Positions 35,125 through 44,220 of a DNA stretch of 60,875 nucleotides are shown piece after piece. Position 1 is the stretch's first letter, and every line of letters begins with the position of its first letter. The stretch covers positions 1 through 60,875 of the forward strand of contig CADBFZ010000012.1 of the NCBI GenBank assembly GCA_902794095.1. Direction: 5' to 3'. The notes under the pieces are model-generated. The model searched no databases. It saw only the letters and a program-made list of their open reading frames with translations, and was not told where the DNA came from. This DNA comes from an uncultured Lachnospiraceae bacterium. Its GTDB lineage: Bacteria > Bacillota > Clostridia > Lachnospirales > Lachnospiraceae. Made by a program: the position numbers and the translations under genes.

Positions 35125-35730
35125 ACTTCTCATCACTCTGAAGATGTCTTCAGCCGAAAAACCTCTTCGCATTATGAAAGCGGCAATCTTGTCTTTATCT
35201 GCTCTCTCCATATCGGGATCAAAGTGCTTCTTCTCAAGGAGCTTAGCTATCTCCTCATCCGCACCGGGTATAAGGCCCAGCTCGGTATTCTCATCCCAGG
35301 CTTTCTCAAAAGAGTCATCGGATATTCCCTTGGCTCTTAAGTCCATCCTGATACGGTTCTTACCTCTGCCCTGGGAGGAATGATATCTGATATAGTCCGA
35401 GGCATATCTTACGTCGTCTATGTATCCGAAGGATTTGACGTATTCTATTGCCTTATCTACTACCTCTTCGGGATAGCCGCCGTCAAAGAGCTTACGAACG
35501 AGCTCACCCTCTGCAAAAGATTTCTTCTGCAGAAGATTCATAGCTCTTTTTATACATCTGGAGGGAAGGATCCGGGTCATTATCTCAGACAACGACTCAT
35601 CGGAGAGATCGCTGCCCTCCCGTGCATCATATTTTTCGACCTCTGATGAATAGAGGGGGAAGGAAAGACCCGACTCTAATTTCACCAGACTTCTGGATTT
35701 ACCGCATTTGGTTAATTGCTTTACCAGCAT
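35110..35730 (-). CDS. recX: Regulatory protein RecX
   Basis: RecA modulator, normally co-transcribed with recA. 206 residues: three-helix repeats with RAMNLLQKKSFAEGELVRKL and VVDKAIEYVKSFGYIDDVRY, then IRYHSSQGRGKNRIRMDLRAK, followed by a last repeat ending KDKIAAFIMRRGFSAEDIFR. It starts 5 nt after recA, so both are in one SOS-controlled transcript. Stop codon lies inside the terminator stem. Confidence 0.9.
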   Translation of the reverse strand: MLVKQLTKCGKSRSLVKLESGLSFPLYSSEVEKYDAREGSDLSDESLSEIMTRILPSRCIKRAMNLLQKKSFAEGELVRKLFDGGYPEEVVDKAIEYVKSFGYIDDVRYASDYIRYHSSQGRGKNRIRMDLRAKGISDDSFEKAWDENTELGLIPGADEEIAKLLEKKHFDPDMERADKDKIAAFIMRRGFSAEDIFRVMRSKSSS

Positions 35731-35735
35731 GATTA

Positions 35736-36809
35736 TTAAGCCTTAGATGACTTCTTTGCAGGTGCTTCCTCGGCGTCCTTGGAAACCTTGGCATCCTTCT
35801 CGCCTTCAAGACCATAGTACTCTCTTACAGCCTTCTCGACCTCTGCAAGTACTGAAGGGTTGTCCTCGAGATACTGCTTAGCATTTTCTCTGCCCTGTCC
35901 GATCTTCTCGCCCTTATATGCAAACCATGCACCGGACTTAACGATGATGTCGGCATTGGTTGCAACATCGAGGATATCACCGATCATGGAGATTCCCTTA
36001 CCGAACATGATGTCAAACTCAGCTTCCTTAAAAGGAGGAGCCACCTTGTTCTTAACGATCTTTACTCTGGTTCTGTTACCGATAACCTCGCCGCCCTGCT
36101 TGATGGACTCGATACGTCTTACATCAAGTCTTACGGATGAGTAGAACTTAAGCGCTCTACCACCGGTAGTGGTCTCGGGATTTCCGAACATAACTCCGAG
36201 CTTCTCACGGAGCTGGTTGATAAAGATAACAACGCAGTTTGACTTGCTGATTACTGCCGTGAGCTTACGAAGTGCCTGGCTCATAAGTCTCGCCTGAAGA
36301 CCCATGTGTGCATCACCCATGTCTCCCTCGATCTCTGCCTTGGGAACAAGTGCTGCTACGGAGTCTACAACTACTATGTCGATAGCGCCTGAGCGAACCA
36401 TGGTCTCTGCAATCTCGAGAGCCTGCTCTCCGCTGTCGGGCTGTGAAATATAAAGGTTATCAATGTCGACACCGATGTTCTTGGCATAAACGGGATCGAG
36501 TGCGTGCTCTGCATCGATGAAACCTGCGATACCGCCGCGCTTCTGAACCTCTGCGATCATGTGAAGAGTAACGGTGGTCTTACCACTGGATTCGGGTCCG
36601 TAGATCTCGATGATTCTTCCCTTGGGGATTCCGCCCTGTCCGAGAGCAAGATCGAGTGAAATGGAACCGGTGGGAATGGTCTCAACTTTCATCTGAGCAT
36701 CGGGATCGCCCAGTCTCATGACTGCTCCCTTACCGTACTGTTTCTCTATCTGACCGAGAGCCGCTTCAAGTGCCTTTTTCTTTTCAGTGCCTACGTTATT
36801 GTTTTCCAT
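35736..36809 (-). CDS. recA: Recombinase A
   Basis: ATP-dependent strand exchange and SOS coprotease. 357 residues from ATG 36809 ([26 protein letters not shown] upstream); the frame from 36824 adds five residues. Walker [21 protein letters not shown], loop L1 [16 protein letters not shown]2 [22 protein letters not shown] are all present. SOS promoter with two LexA boxes at 36840-36888. Confidence 0.99.
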   Translation of the reverse strand: MENNNVGTEKKKALEAALGQIEKQYGKGAVMRLGDPDAQMKVETIPTGSISLDLALGQGGIPKGRIIEIYGPESSGKTTVTLHMIAEVQKRGGIAGFIDAEHALDPVYAKNIGVDIDNLYISQPDSGEQALEIAETMVRSGAIDIVVVDSVAALVPKAEIEGDMGDAHMGLQARLMSQALRKLTAVISKSNCVVIFINQLREKLGVMFGNPETTTGGRALKFYSSVRLDVRRIESIKQGGEVIGNRTRVKIVKNKVAPPFKEAEFDIMFGKGISMIGDILDVATNADIIVKSGAWFAYKGEKIGQGRENAKQYLEDNPSVLAEVEKAVREYYGLEGEKDAKVSKDAEEAPAKKSSKA

Positions 36810-36839
36810 AAATGTCCTTTCCACGTAATAAACGTACCG

Positions 36840-36888
36840 GGAACGAATGTTCGTATATGATAATAGAACATCCGTTCACCAATGTCAA
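36840..36888 (-). promoter_or_regulatory. SOS promoter of recA-recX with two LexA boxes
   Basis: Minus-strand TTGACA (36883-36888) and TATTAT (36860-36865) are spaced by 17 nt, a near-perfect promoter. CGAACATTCGTTCC (36840-36853) matches the Gram-positive LexA box CGAACRNRYGTTYC at 13 of 14 positions, just downstream of the -10. TGAACGGATGTTCT (36865-36878) matches at all central positions and lies between -35 and -10. LexA would therefore block polymerase at both sites. Confidence 0.85.
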
Positions 36889-37001
36889 CCAAAAAAATAA
36901 TATCAGGAATAGTGTCCGAAATTTTGGACAGTTAAAACGCGGCGGAGATCATGGTTATGCTGCAGATCAGCTCAATACCGCATGAAAATAAAACGGATAG
37001 A

Positions 37002-38261
37002 TCATCCGAAATGAACTTTGCTTATGTATTCCAAAATGCACTCTCTTGCAAGGATCAGAGCATTCGTTGCGGAAAGCTGTCTGATCTTGTTTCTGTTTCC
37101 GGAGAAATGGCATTCCTTAACCTTAACTTTGCCGTTTACACAGCAAGCAATGTACACAAGTCCCACGGGCTTTTCTTCAGTTCCTCCGTCAGGTCCTGCG
37201 ATTCCGGTTACGGCTATGCATACATCGGATTTGGTAACAGAAGCACCGCCCTTTGCCATCTCGGTTGCAACCTGGGATGAAACGGCGCCGTATTTATCGA
37301 GAGTGCCTTTTTTGACACCTGCAAGTTTTCTTTTCGACTTGTTCGAGTAAGTAACAAGTCCGCATTTAAATACTTCGGAAGCACCGCTAATGCTTACGAT
37401 GCTTGAAGCGATAAGACCGCCGGTACATGACTCAACGGTGGACAATGTCATCTTGTTGGAATCGAGAAGATCGATGATCGCCTTCTCGAGATTTACGCCT
37501 TCCTCGGCAGCATAAACATGCTCACCGAAGCGGGCCTTGATTTCTTTTACGACAGGTTTAACAAGCTTCTTGGCTTCTTTTTCGTCGGAAGCGGATGCGG
37601 TAACTCTGATGTGAACTTCAGCAGTCTTGGCATAGGTTGCGATGGTGGGATTGGTCTGGGCATCGATGAGATCCTTGATCATGGTCTCTGCTTTGCTCTC
37701 GCCGATTCCTACGATCTTAACCGTCTTGGAAAAGAGAACGCCGTCCTGTCTGCTCTGAAGATAGAGCATTATCTCTTCATCAAACATTGCTTCCAGCTCG
37801 ATGGGAGGTCCGGGAAGCAGGATGAATGTATTCTTTTTCGTCTCGAGAATAATTCCGGGTGCAGTACCGTTTGCATTGGGTACAGCCTGTGCTCCCTTGG
37901 GAACAAGAGCCTGCTTCCAGTTATTCTCAGTGGGTTCGATTCCGCGCTTCGCAAAATAATCCGAGATGGACTTTCTGCTAACCGCATCTTCGATAAGAGG
38001 AAGTTTGTTGAACTCAGCAACAGCTTCCTTGGTCATGTCATCTTCCGTAGGTCCGAGGCCGCCGGATAAAATAATGATCTCGCTTCTTGCGCAGCTTTCC
38101 TTAAGCTGGGCAAGTACTCTGTCCATATTGTCTCCGACAACGCACTGATGGTAGCACTGAATACCGAGACGTGAAATACGCTCGGCAATAAATGCTGCAT
38201 TTGTATTGATAATGTTTCCGAGTAAAAGCTCGGTTCCTACACAGATGATTTCGGCATTCAT
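37002..38261 (-). CDS. cinA: Competence/damage-inducible protein CinA
   Basis: Two-domain protein of 419 residues (usual 410-425). N-terminal MoaB-like domain with NAEIICVGTELLLGNIINTN and LILSGGLGPTEDD (here IIILSGGLGPTEDDMTK), and C-terminal nicotinamide-mononucleotide amidohydrolase domain with LSTVESCTGGLIASSIVSI and AVTGIAGPDGGTEEKPVGL. Probable NMN deamidase/ADP-ribose pyrophosphatase. Its ATG overlaps the pgsA stop by four bases. Situated directly upstream of recA, the common Gram-positive pgsA-cinA-recA order, but recA has its own SOS promoter. Confidence 0.96.
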   Translation of the reverse strand: MNAEIICVGTELLLGNIINTNAAFIAERISRLGIQCYHQCVVGDNMDRVLAQLKESCARSEIIILSGGLGPTEDDMTKEAVAEFNKLPLIEDAVSRKSISDYFAKRGIEPTENNWKQALVPKGAQAVPNANGTAPGIILETKKNTFILLPGPPIELEAMFDEEIMLYLQSRQDGVLFSKTVKIVGIGESKAETMIKDLIDAQTNPTIATYAKTAEVHIRVTASASDEKEAKKLVKPVVKEIKARFGEHVYAAEEGVNLEKAIIDLLDSNKMTLSTVESCTGGLIASSIVSISGASEVFKCGLVTYSNKSKRKLAGVKKGTLDKYGAVSSQVATEMAKGGASVTKSDVCIAVTGIAGPDGGTEEKPVGLVYIACCVNGKVKVKECHFSGNRNKIRQLSATNALILARECILEYISKVHFG

Positions 38262-38857
38262 TTAAGCACACCCCTATTTTTAACGAGATAATCGATAAGA
38301 GAAATAACTGTAAGGGCAAGTGCCACATACATAAGGATATTGACGACGATAACGGGAAGGCCGAGAAGTACGAGACTGGGCTCGACTATCATGACTATTA
38401 CCATTATCATCTGGAAAGTTGTCTTGAATTTGCCCCACCAGCTTGCTGCGATGACTTTGCCTGCTTCCGCGGCAACAAGTCTGAATCCGCTGATGATGAA
38501 TTCTCTTGCGATGATGATCATGACGATCCATGCGGGAATTCTGTTCATTGCCTGAAGCGCGATAAGTGCGGTGCAGACAAGAAGTTTATCCGCAAGGGGA
38601 TCCATGAATTTACCGAAGTTAGTGACAAGTCCGTATCTTCTTGCGAGCTTGCCGTCAAGCATATCGGTAAGTGATGCGATGATAAAAATGATATCCGCTA
38701 AGATATCGGGAATGAGAAGGTTTGATCCAAACCAGCCTTTTTGTCCTCCGAGAAGCAGAACCGCAAAAGGAATGATAAGGATCACTCTTGCCATTGTAAG
38801 AATATTGGGAAGGTTCCAAACGGAACTTACTTTAGTTGAATTATTTGATTCACTCAT
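38258..38857 (-). CDS. pgsA: CDP-diacylglycerol--glycerol-3-phosphate 3-phosphatidyltransferase
   Basis: Makes phosphatidylglycerol phosphate, a precursor of acidic membrane lipids. 199 residues, with the N-terminal NLPNILTMARVILI segment, the CDP-alcohol signature DGKLARRYGLVTNFGKFMDP-x-x-D (DMLDGKLARR ... GKFMDPLADKL) and four or five membrane helices. It starts inside the rimO end (8-nt overlap) and overlaps cinA by four bases. Confidence 0.95.
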   Translation of the reverse strand: MSESNNSTKVSSVWNLPNILTMARVILIIPFAVLLLGGQKGWFGSNLLIPDILADIIFIIASLTDMLDGKLARRYGLVTNFGKFMDPLADKLLVCTALIALQAMNRIPAWIVMIIIAREFIISGFRLVAAEAGKVIAASWWGKFKTTFQMIMVIVMIVEPSLVLLGLPVIVVNILMYVALALTVISLIDYLVKNRGVLK

Positions 38858-40199
38858 TGATCATAACCCCGGACAGATCATAACCCAGAGCCTCGGTAAC
38901 CCGTGCCCTGACTATGTCCCCTGTCATTAATTCCCCTTCAAAGTTTACGAAAAATAAGCCGTCCACACCGGGAGCGTCGCGATACGTTCTCCCGACATAT
39001 ACATGTTCTTCGGGGAGGTAACCTTCGATAAGCACCTCAAGTTCCTCGCCCACATGGGATTCATTCAGGTCAAAAGAAACCGCCTGCTGTAATTCCATGA
39101 TCTCGTCACGTCTTGAAGCTGCAATCTCCTCATCAATCTGATCTTCCATCTCAGCTGCGGGAGTGCCTTCTTCACGTGAATATGTAAATACACCCAGTCT
39201 GTCAAATTCGGTTTCATTAACGAATCTGTAAAGTTCTTCGAACTCTTCCTGTGTTTCTCCGGGGAATCCGGAAATAAGGCTGGTACGAAGGCACATGCCG
39301 GGTATACGTTCTCTTAATTTAGCTATTAAATCTTCAATGCTCTTCTTGGTAGTTCTTCTGCCCATTCTGCGAAGTACATCATCACTGCAGTGCTGAATGG
39401 GAAGATCGAGATACTTACAGATCTTGGGTTCATCTGCAATCACATCGATGATCTCATCAGTGATCTCTTCGGGATAAGCATAGAGAAGTCTTATCCATTT
39501 GATATCTTCAATGGCACAAAGCTTTCTGAGGAGTTCAGGTAATGCTTTATGTCCGTAAATATCTTTGCCGTAAAGAGTTGTTTCCTGTGCAACAAGAATG
39601 AGTTCTTTAACTCCTCCTCTTGCAAGCTCAGTTGCTTCCTCAACAAGGTCTTCCATGGGAATGCTGCGATATGAACCTCTGACATAAGGGATGATGCAGT
39701 ATGTGCATCTCTTATCACAGCCTTCTGCAATCTTGAGGTAAGCGTAATGTCCGCCGGTTGTGAGACTTCTGTGAGTATCTGAGAAGGGCTTTGCATCAAG
39801 AGGAGTAAGCTCTTTGACTTTAGCGTCTTCTAATCCCTGAGATTTGTTCGAAAGAACTTCATCAAGGACCTCTGCGATCTTACCGATGGACATGGTGCCT
39901 ATTACGGCATCAAGTTCGGGAAGGTCACCGAAGATCTCGTCGGCATATCTCTGGGCAAGGCAGCCGCCTGCAATGAGGACTTTGAGCTTACCGCTCTTTT
40001 TGAGTTCACCGAGACGAATGATCTCGGAAATACTCTCCTCTTTGGCGTCTCCGATAAAACAACAGGTATTAATAATAATGATGTCGGCATCAGCCTCATC
40101 ATCAGTGAATTCGTAACCTTTGCCTGATAAGATTCCAAGCATTTTCTCGGAATCTACCAGATTTTTATCGCAGCCCAGTGATACAAAAAATATTTTCAT
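38850..40199 (-). CDS. rimO: Ribosomal protein S12 methylthiotransferase RimO
   Basis: Radical SAM enzyme that methylthiolates Asp of ribosomal protein S12. 449 residues. N-terminal MTTase domain with FFVSLGCDKNLVDSEKMLG, IINTCCFIGDAKEES; radical SAM triad CDKRCTYCIIP (C-x3-C-x2-C) near residue 157; C-terminal TRAM domain beginning near 380. N-terminal Cys positions for the second iron-sulphur cluster are present. It starts one base inside the rpoZ stop region. Confidence 0.96.
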   Translation of the reverse strand: MKIFFVSLGCDKNLVDSEKMLGILSGKGYEFTDDEADADIIIINTCCFIGDAKEESISEIIRLGELKKSGKLKVLIAGGCLAQRYADEIFGDLPELDAVIGTMSIGKIAEVLDEVLSNKSQGLEDAKVKELTPLDAKPFSDTHRSLTTGGHYAYLKIAEGCDKRCTYCIIPYVRGSYRSIPMEDLVEEATELARGGVKELILVAQETTLYGKDIYGHKALPELLRKLCAIEDIKWIRLLYAYPEEITDEIIDVIADEPKICKYLDLPIQHCSDDVLRRMGRRTTKKSIEDLIAKLRERIPGMCLRTSLISGFPGETQEEFEELYRFVNETEFDRLGVFTYSREEGTPAAEMEDQIDEEIAASRRDEIMELQQAVSFDLNESHVGEELEVLIEGYLPEEHVYVGRTYRDAPGVDGLFFVNFEGELMTGDIVRARVTEALGYDLSGVMINE

Positions 40200-40441
40200 T
40201 ACTGCTCTACAGGTGTGTTGGGAAGAATATGAACCTGTCCTTCGTAAAGCTCATCTACTGCTACAGAGAGGGGCTTCTCGTCGGGAGTTCCTGCAAGAGG
40301 CTGGTCGCCGGAAACGATCTGGCGTGCACGCTTTGCAGAAGCCATAACGATAGAGTAACGGCTCTGTACGATCTCTTCTCCTTCGGGCGCATCAGAGTTA
40401 ACAGCGTCCATCATATCTACGTAAGAGGGATGTAACATCAT
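40199..40441 (-). CDS. rpoZ: RNA polymerase omega subunit
   Basis: 80 residues, normal for Firmicutes. MMLHPSYVDMMDAVNSDAPE (usual LHPS...L), then SRYSIVMASAKRARQIVSGD and KPLSVAVDELYEGQVHI are the conserved omega segments. Follows gmk by 48 nt, the standard gmk-rpoZ order, and overlaps rimO by one base. A short GCCGC/GCGGC hairpin lies in the gap to gmk. Confidence 0.92.
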   Translation of the reverse strand: MMLHPSYVDMMDAVNSDAPEGEEIVQSRYSIVMASAKRARQIVSGDQPLAGTPDEKPLSVAVDELYEGQVHILPNTPVEQ

Positions 40442-40489
40442 AATAAATACTCCTTCTGCCGCTTAGCGGCTTAGCTGCCATAAGGCAGG

Positions 40490-41113
40490 TTATTTGTGGT
40501 ATTTTTCGAGTCCCTTACGGAGCTCGTCTATAAAACCGCCGACTCTTGCCGGCTGTCTCTTAGCGGTGTTAATGGTTTCGATCACGTCATCAACGCATTT
40601 ATTGAGGTCATCGTTAACGACTATGTAATCGTACTCTCCGATTCCTACTGATTCTTCGCTTGCTCTTGAGAGTCTTCCTGCGATGACATCATCGGTTTCG
40701 GTTCCTCTGCCTTTAAGTCTCTTCTCGAGTTCCTCTGCAGTGGGAGGGGTTATGAATAAGAGAACGGCTTCAGGGTAGATCTTTTTGATATTCATCGCAC
40801 CCTGTATTTCAATCTCGAGGATGACGTTCTTGCCTTCGCTGATCTTCTGTTCTACGTAAGCTCTGGGGGTTCCGTAGTAGTTGCCTACGAACTGTGCATG
40901 TTCGATGAGACCGTTTTCTGCGATGGTCTGTTCGAATTTTTCTTTTGTTACGAAAAAGTAATCCTTGCCGTCGACTTCACCGGGTCTTGGATTTCTGGTG
41001 GTCATTGAAACGGAAAGGCAGTAGTCGTCGCTTTTTTCGAGGAGCTTCTTAACAACGGTGCCTTTGCCGGCGCCTGAAAATCCCGATATTACTACTAGGA
41101 TGCCTTTTGACAT
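40490..41113 (-). CDS. gmk: Guanylate kinase
   Basis: Phosphorylates GMP to GDP. About 207 residues from MSKGILVVISGFSGAGKGTV (41113, GAGG 7-8 nt upstream); longer frame from 41134. P-loop SGFSGAGKGT, SVSMTTRNPRPGEVDGKDYF (GMP site), and LEIEIQGAMNIKK are conserved. Downstream of yicC after the F element, and before rpoZ. Confidence 0.97.
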   Translation of the reverse strand: MSKGILVVISGFSGAGKGTVVKKLLEKSDDYCLSVSMTTRNPRPGEVDGKDYFFVTKEKFEQTIAENGLIEHAQFVGNYYGTPRAYVEQKISEGKNVILEIEIQGAMNIKKIYPEAVLLFITPPTAEELEKRLKGRGTETDDVIAGRLSRASEESVGIGEYDYIVVNDDLNKCVDDVIETINTAKRQPARVGGFIDELRKGLEKYHK

Positions 41114-41129
41114 AGTTAATACCTCTATA

Positions 41130-41263
41130 GTCACGCGGGTCCTGTCGCCATGTATGACTGACCTCGCTTTTTGGTATCAGGCGGCCATAGTACGATGTAT
41201 GTTATATGTCATGCCGCAGACACCAAAGTCTCGGTCAATCATACATTGGCACCACCCGCTGTA
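41130..41263 (-). repeat. Structured palindromic element, copy F
   Basis: Between gmk and yicC. On the minus strand it begins CAGCGGGTGGTGCC and ends GGCGACAGGACCCGCGTGA. Main stem GCCATGTATGACTGACC (41148-41164) against GGTCAATCATACATTGGC (41233-41250), with one extra A. Inner TTTGGT/ACCAAA and TGCGGCAT/ATGGCCGCC pair as in copy C, but the main stem sequence differs from all other copies on both strands. Confidence 0.75.
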
Positions 41264-41273
41264 CCTTTATTAG

Positions 41274-42152
41274 TTATTCGATGTTCTGAATCTGCTCACG
41301 GATCTTTTCGATTTCGGTCTTGAGTTCGATACCCTTGTTGGAAATCTCGAGGTCGGTGGTTTTGGAAAGAGTAGTGTTAGCTTCTCTATTCATTTCCTGG
41401 GCGATGAAGTCGAGTTTGCGGCCTACGTCGGAATCGAGGGAAAGGTCTTTTTTCATGGTCTCGATATGGGAACGAAGGCGGACGATTTCTTCATCGACGC
41501 ATACTTTATCTGCAAATATTGTAACCTCGGTGAGGAGTCTTCCTTCATCGGGGGTATTATCGCCAAGGATTTCTTTTACACGTGCGTAGATCTTCTCTCT
41601 ATACTCGTCAACGATCTTGGGTGATCTTTCCTGGATGAAGTCTACGATAGTAAGGAGGTTATCGAGTTTAGCGGTAAGGTCTTTAACGAGGTTCTCACCT
41701 TCAACGCTTCTTGCCTCGACCATCTTCTCGCAAGCTCCGTCAACTGCCTTCTTAAGGCCTGCCCAAAGTTCATCTTCATCGTCCTGCTCCTCGATGATCT
41801 CAAGGACATCGGGGAATGTAGCAAGTCTGCAGGCTCTAAGGTCGTTTTCGAGGCTGAATTCGTCAGAGATTTCTTTTACGAAGGATGCATATTTGGATGC
41901 AAGTTCTCTGTTGTATTTAAGTTCTGCGGTGGATTCGTCGAGGTTCTCATATGAAATGAAGACGTCGACTTTGCCTCTTGCGAGGTATTTTTTGATCTCG
42001 GCTCTGACATTTCCTTCAAGACATGCAAGAGCTCTCGGGCTTTTAACCGAGAGGTCGAGGTATCTGTGATTGACTGATTTGAGTTCTACTGTGTATCTTC
42101 TGTTGTTTTCTACGACCTCGGCTCTGCCGAAGCCGGTCATTGATCTGACCAT
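41274..42152 (-). CDS. yicC: YicC/YloC-family endoribonuclease
   Basis: 292 residues, family length. MVRSMTGFGRAEV N-terminus, LKSVNHRYLDLSVKSPR, and C-terminal RKLDFIAQEMNREANTTLSK then TDLEISNKGIELKTEIEKIREQIQNIE are the family hallmarks. YicC proteins are endoribonucleases that act in RNA turnover; in Firmicutes they sit upstream of gmk-rpoZ as here. Start 42152 directly follows the A element region. Confidence 0.95.
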   Translation of the reverse strand: MVRSMTGFGRAEVVENNRRYTVELKSVNHRYLDLSVKSPRALACLEGNVRAEIKKYLARGKVDVFISYENLDESTAELKYNRELASKYASFVKEISDEFSLENDLRACRLATFPDVLEIIEEQDDEDELWAGLKKAVDGACEKMVEARSVEGENLVKDLTAKLDNLLTIVDFIQERSPKIVDEYREKIYARVKEILGDNTPDEGRLLTEVTIFADKVCVDEEIVRLRSHIETMKKDLSLDSDVGRKLDFIAQEMNREANTTLSKTTDLEISNKGIELKTEIEKIREQIQNIE

Positions 42153-42242
42153 AAAAATTCTCCGTTAATAAAATAGGGGCATACAAGGTTAATGTACCAC
42201 AAATGTATATATTACTTCAAGTGACGTGACTTCGGGGCTCCT

Positions 42243-42434
42243 CTGCATGACACTGGGGTCCTGCCGCGACGCATAACTGTCTCGCTTTTCGTCGCCAGGC
42301 GGAAATGCTTCACCAGGCATGTTTTCACTCATGACGCGAGACCACTCACTTCGTTCGGGTCGGGCGGCCGCATTTTTTCGCTGCTCCGAAGTCTCGACAG
42401 CTTATGCATTCGCGTCACCCCGCGTGTCATGCAG
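42243..42434 (-). repeat. Structured palindromic element, copy A
   Basis: Between yicC and rqcH, filling the 310-nt gene-free gap 42153-42462. Outer arms CTGCATGACAC (42243-42253) and GTGTCATGCAG (42424-42434), 11-bp perfect. Next helix GCATAACTGTC (42271-42281) against GACAGCTTATGC (42396-42407), with one bulged G. In minus orientation conserved strands read GCGGGGTGACGCGAAT and TCGCGGCAGGACCCC. The roughly 110-bp middle is almost identical to copy B. Confidence 0.85.
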
Positions 42435-42462
42435 GGCGATTCAGCACGCAAACTTGAACTGC

Positions 42463-44220
42463 CTAGGCCTCTTTTAACCTCGAAATGTCAGGACTGATAG
42501 TCATTGAATAGTTTGTGTAATAAACCACGAAACCGGGTTTAGCGCCGGAAGGCTTTTTGACTTCCTTTTTGAGGACGTAGTCGATGTCGACTTTGTTTTG
42601 GTCGCGGCCGGCGGAGTAGTAGGCGGCGAGGGCGGCTGCCTCTTCGAAGGCTCTGTCGGGAAGTTCCTCGCCGGGCTCTTTGACTTTGAGGACTACGTGG
42701 GAGCCGGGCATTTTCTTCGCATGGAACCACCAGTCGGCTCCTACCGCGAATTTAAAGGTAAGTTCATCGTTCTGGATATTGTTTCTTCCGACGTAAATAT
42801 CGTATCCGTCGGATGAAATGTAATGGTAAGGTTCGCCTTTGAGTTTAACAGGCTTGCCCTTAGCCATGTGTTCCTTGATATATCCGGCCTGGGAAAGCTC
42901 GCGTCTGATCCATGACAGGTCGTCTTCGCTTACGGCTATGTTGATGCTGGCAAGGACGGACTCAAGGTGCTCGAGCTTGGACTTTACAGTCTCTGTCTGA
43001 ACAGCCAGGGCCTCTGCGGTTCGCTTAAGCTTGGTATATCTGTCAAAATACTTCACCGCATTTTCCTGAGCCGTAAGGGTAGGATCCAGCGGGATGGTTT
43101 CTTTTTCATTGGTGTAGTAATTGTCAACCACTATCTGTTTATCGCCGGGCTGAGCGGAATATCCGAAGGCATTCAAAAGCTCGCCCCAAACGCGGTATTT
43201 ATCCCGGCCCTCGGTCTTCTTCAGCTGCTGGAGCTGCTCATCAAGGGTATGGGAATCCCTTTCGATCAGGTTCTTGACCACACGCTTAAGGTCCGAAGAC
43301 TTCTGATTCATCCTGACGTAGAGCTGCTTCTGAGAATAGAACTTCTCCAAAACCGCGGACATGGAATCCATTGATTCAATCTCATCCGCGCCTCCCTCGT
43401 ACATTGAGAGCTTAAATGCCGCATACTCCTGGGGCTTTCCGTCGGTATATGCGATGCAAGGGGAGAAGTCTGCCTTCTTTACCATCTCGGCAAAAGAAAC
43501 CAGGCCCGCAACCAGCTTCGACATATCATCATCCGAAAGCGCCGCAACGGATGCATCACCGTCAACGCCTGCCCTGTACGCTATCTCATGAGCTGCAAGG
43601 GGTGAAAGTCCGGTAAATGAAGTATAGATTGCCTTGAACACGGGACCGGGATACTTTGCGACAGTGGCCTTAATCTCATCTTCACTGCAATTTAAGAGTT
43701 CTGTTTTATCCTGAGTATTGGGAATGAAATAATCTCTTCCGGGCAAAACTTCACGGACAGAACTTACGGCAACCGATACGTGCTTTATGGCATCGATGAT
43801 CTTTTCTTTGCCGCAGTCATCCTCTGTGAGGATAATGTTTGAATGCTTACCCATGATCTCGGTAACAAGGCTTACACGCTTAACGTCACCCATTTCATCA
43901 AGGTGCTCTGCGTCTATCCTTATTGCTCTTTCGAGGCCGGGCTGTGATACTCCTACGATTCTTCCGCCCTGTAATCTTTTACGAAGGACCATGCAGAAAT
44001 TCTGAGCATTCAAAGGGGATTTTTTATTTTGCTCGGTGATATAGACAAGAGGAAGCGAGGCATCCGCACTCAGTAAGAGCCTGAAATTGCCTTCGCTTGT
44101 ATTAACAAGAATTGAGAGCTCATCGGGCTCGGGCTGCGCAACCTTGGAGATGCGGCCGCCGGTGAGTTTCGTATTTAATTCGGCGCACAAAGCAGCCGTT
44201 GTGATTCCGTCAAAAGCCAT
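42463..44220 (-). CDS. rqcH: NFACT/RqcH family fibronectin-binding-like protein
   Basis: 585 residues. NFACT-N domain start MAFDGITTAALCAELNTKLTGG with VAQPEPDELSI, a HhH and coiled-coil centre, then the C-terminal NFACT-R domain HYISSDGYDIYVGRNNIQND, DWWFHAKKMPGSHVVLKVKE, and KKPSGAKPGFVVYY. These are the RqcH parts that add alanine tails on stalled peptides; the older FbpA name refers to fibronectin binding. The rqcH stop at 42463 is 29 nt from the A element. The 3' end of this gene and its neighbour murJ overlap by one base at 44220. Confidence 0.92.
   Translation of the reverse strand: MAFDGITTAALCAELNTKLTGGRISKVAQPEPDELSILVNTSEGNFRLLLSADASLPLVYITEQNKKSPLNAQNFCMVLRKRLQGGRIVGVSQPGLERAIRIDAEHLDEMGDVKRVSLVTEIMGKHSNIILTEDDCGKEKIIDAIKHVSVAVSSVREVLPGRDYFIPNTQDKTELLNCSEDEIKATVAKYPGPVFKAIYTSFTGLSPLAAHEIAYRAGVDGDASVAALSDDDMSKLVAGLVSFAEMVKKADFSPCIAYTDGKPQEYAAFKLSMYEGGADEIESMDSMSAVLEKFYSQKQLYVRMNQKSSDLKRVVKNLIERDSHTLDEQLQQLKKTEGRDKYRVWGELLNAFGYSAQPGDKQIVVDNYYTNEKETIPLDPTLTAQENAVKYFDRYTKLKRTAEALAVQTETVKSKLEHLESVLASINIAVSEDDLSWIRRELSQAGYIKEHMAKGKPVKLKGEPYHYISSDGYDIYVGRNNIQNDELTFKFAVGADWWFHAKKMPGSHVVLKVKEPGEELPDRAFEEAAALAAYYSAGRDQNKVDIDYVLKKEVKKPSGAKPGFVVYYTNYSMTISPDISRLKEA

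Noticed and set aside
36918..36935. TGTCCGAAATTTTGGACA near the cinA-recA gap
   Set aside because: A short dyad with only 5-bp arms; could be an operator, but no second copy or promoter around it supports this.
40442..40489. GCCGC/GCGGC hairpin between gmk and rpoZ as terminator
   Set aside because: No T run, and the genes belong to one operon in relatives.
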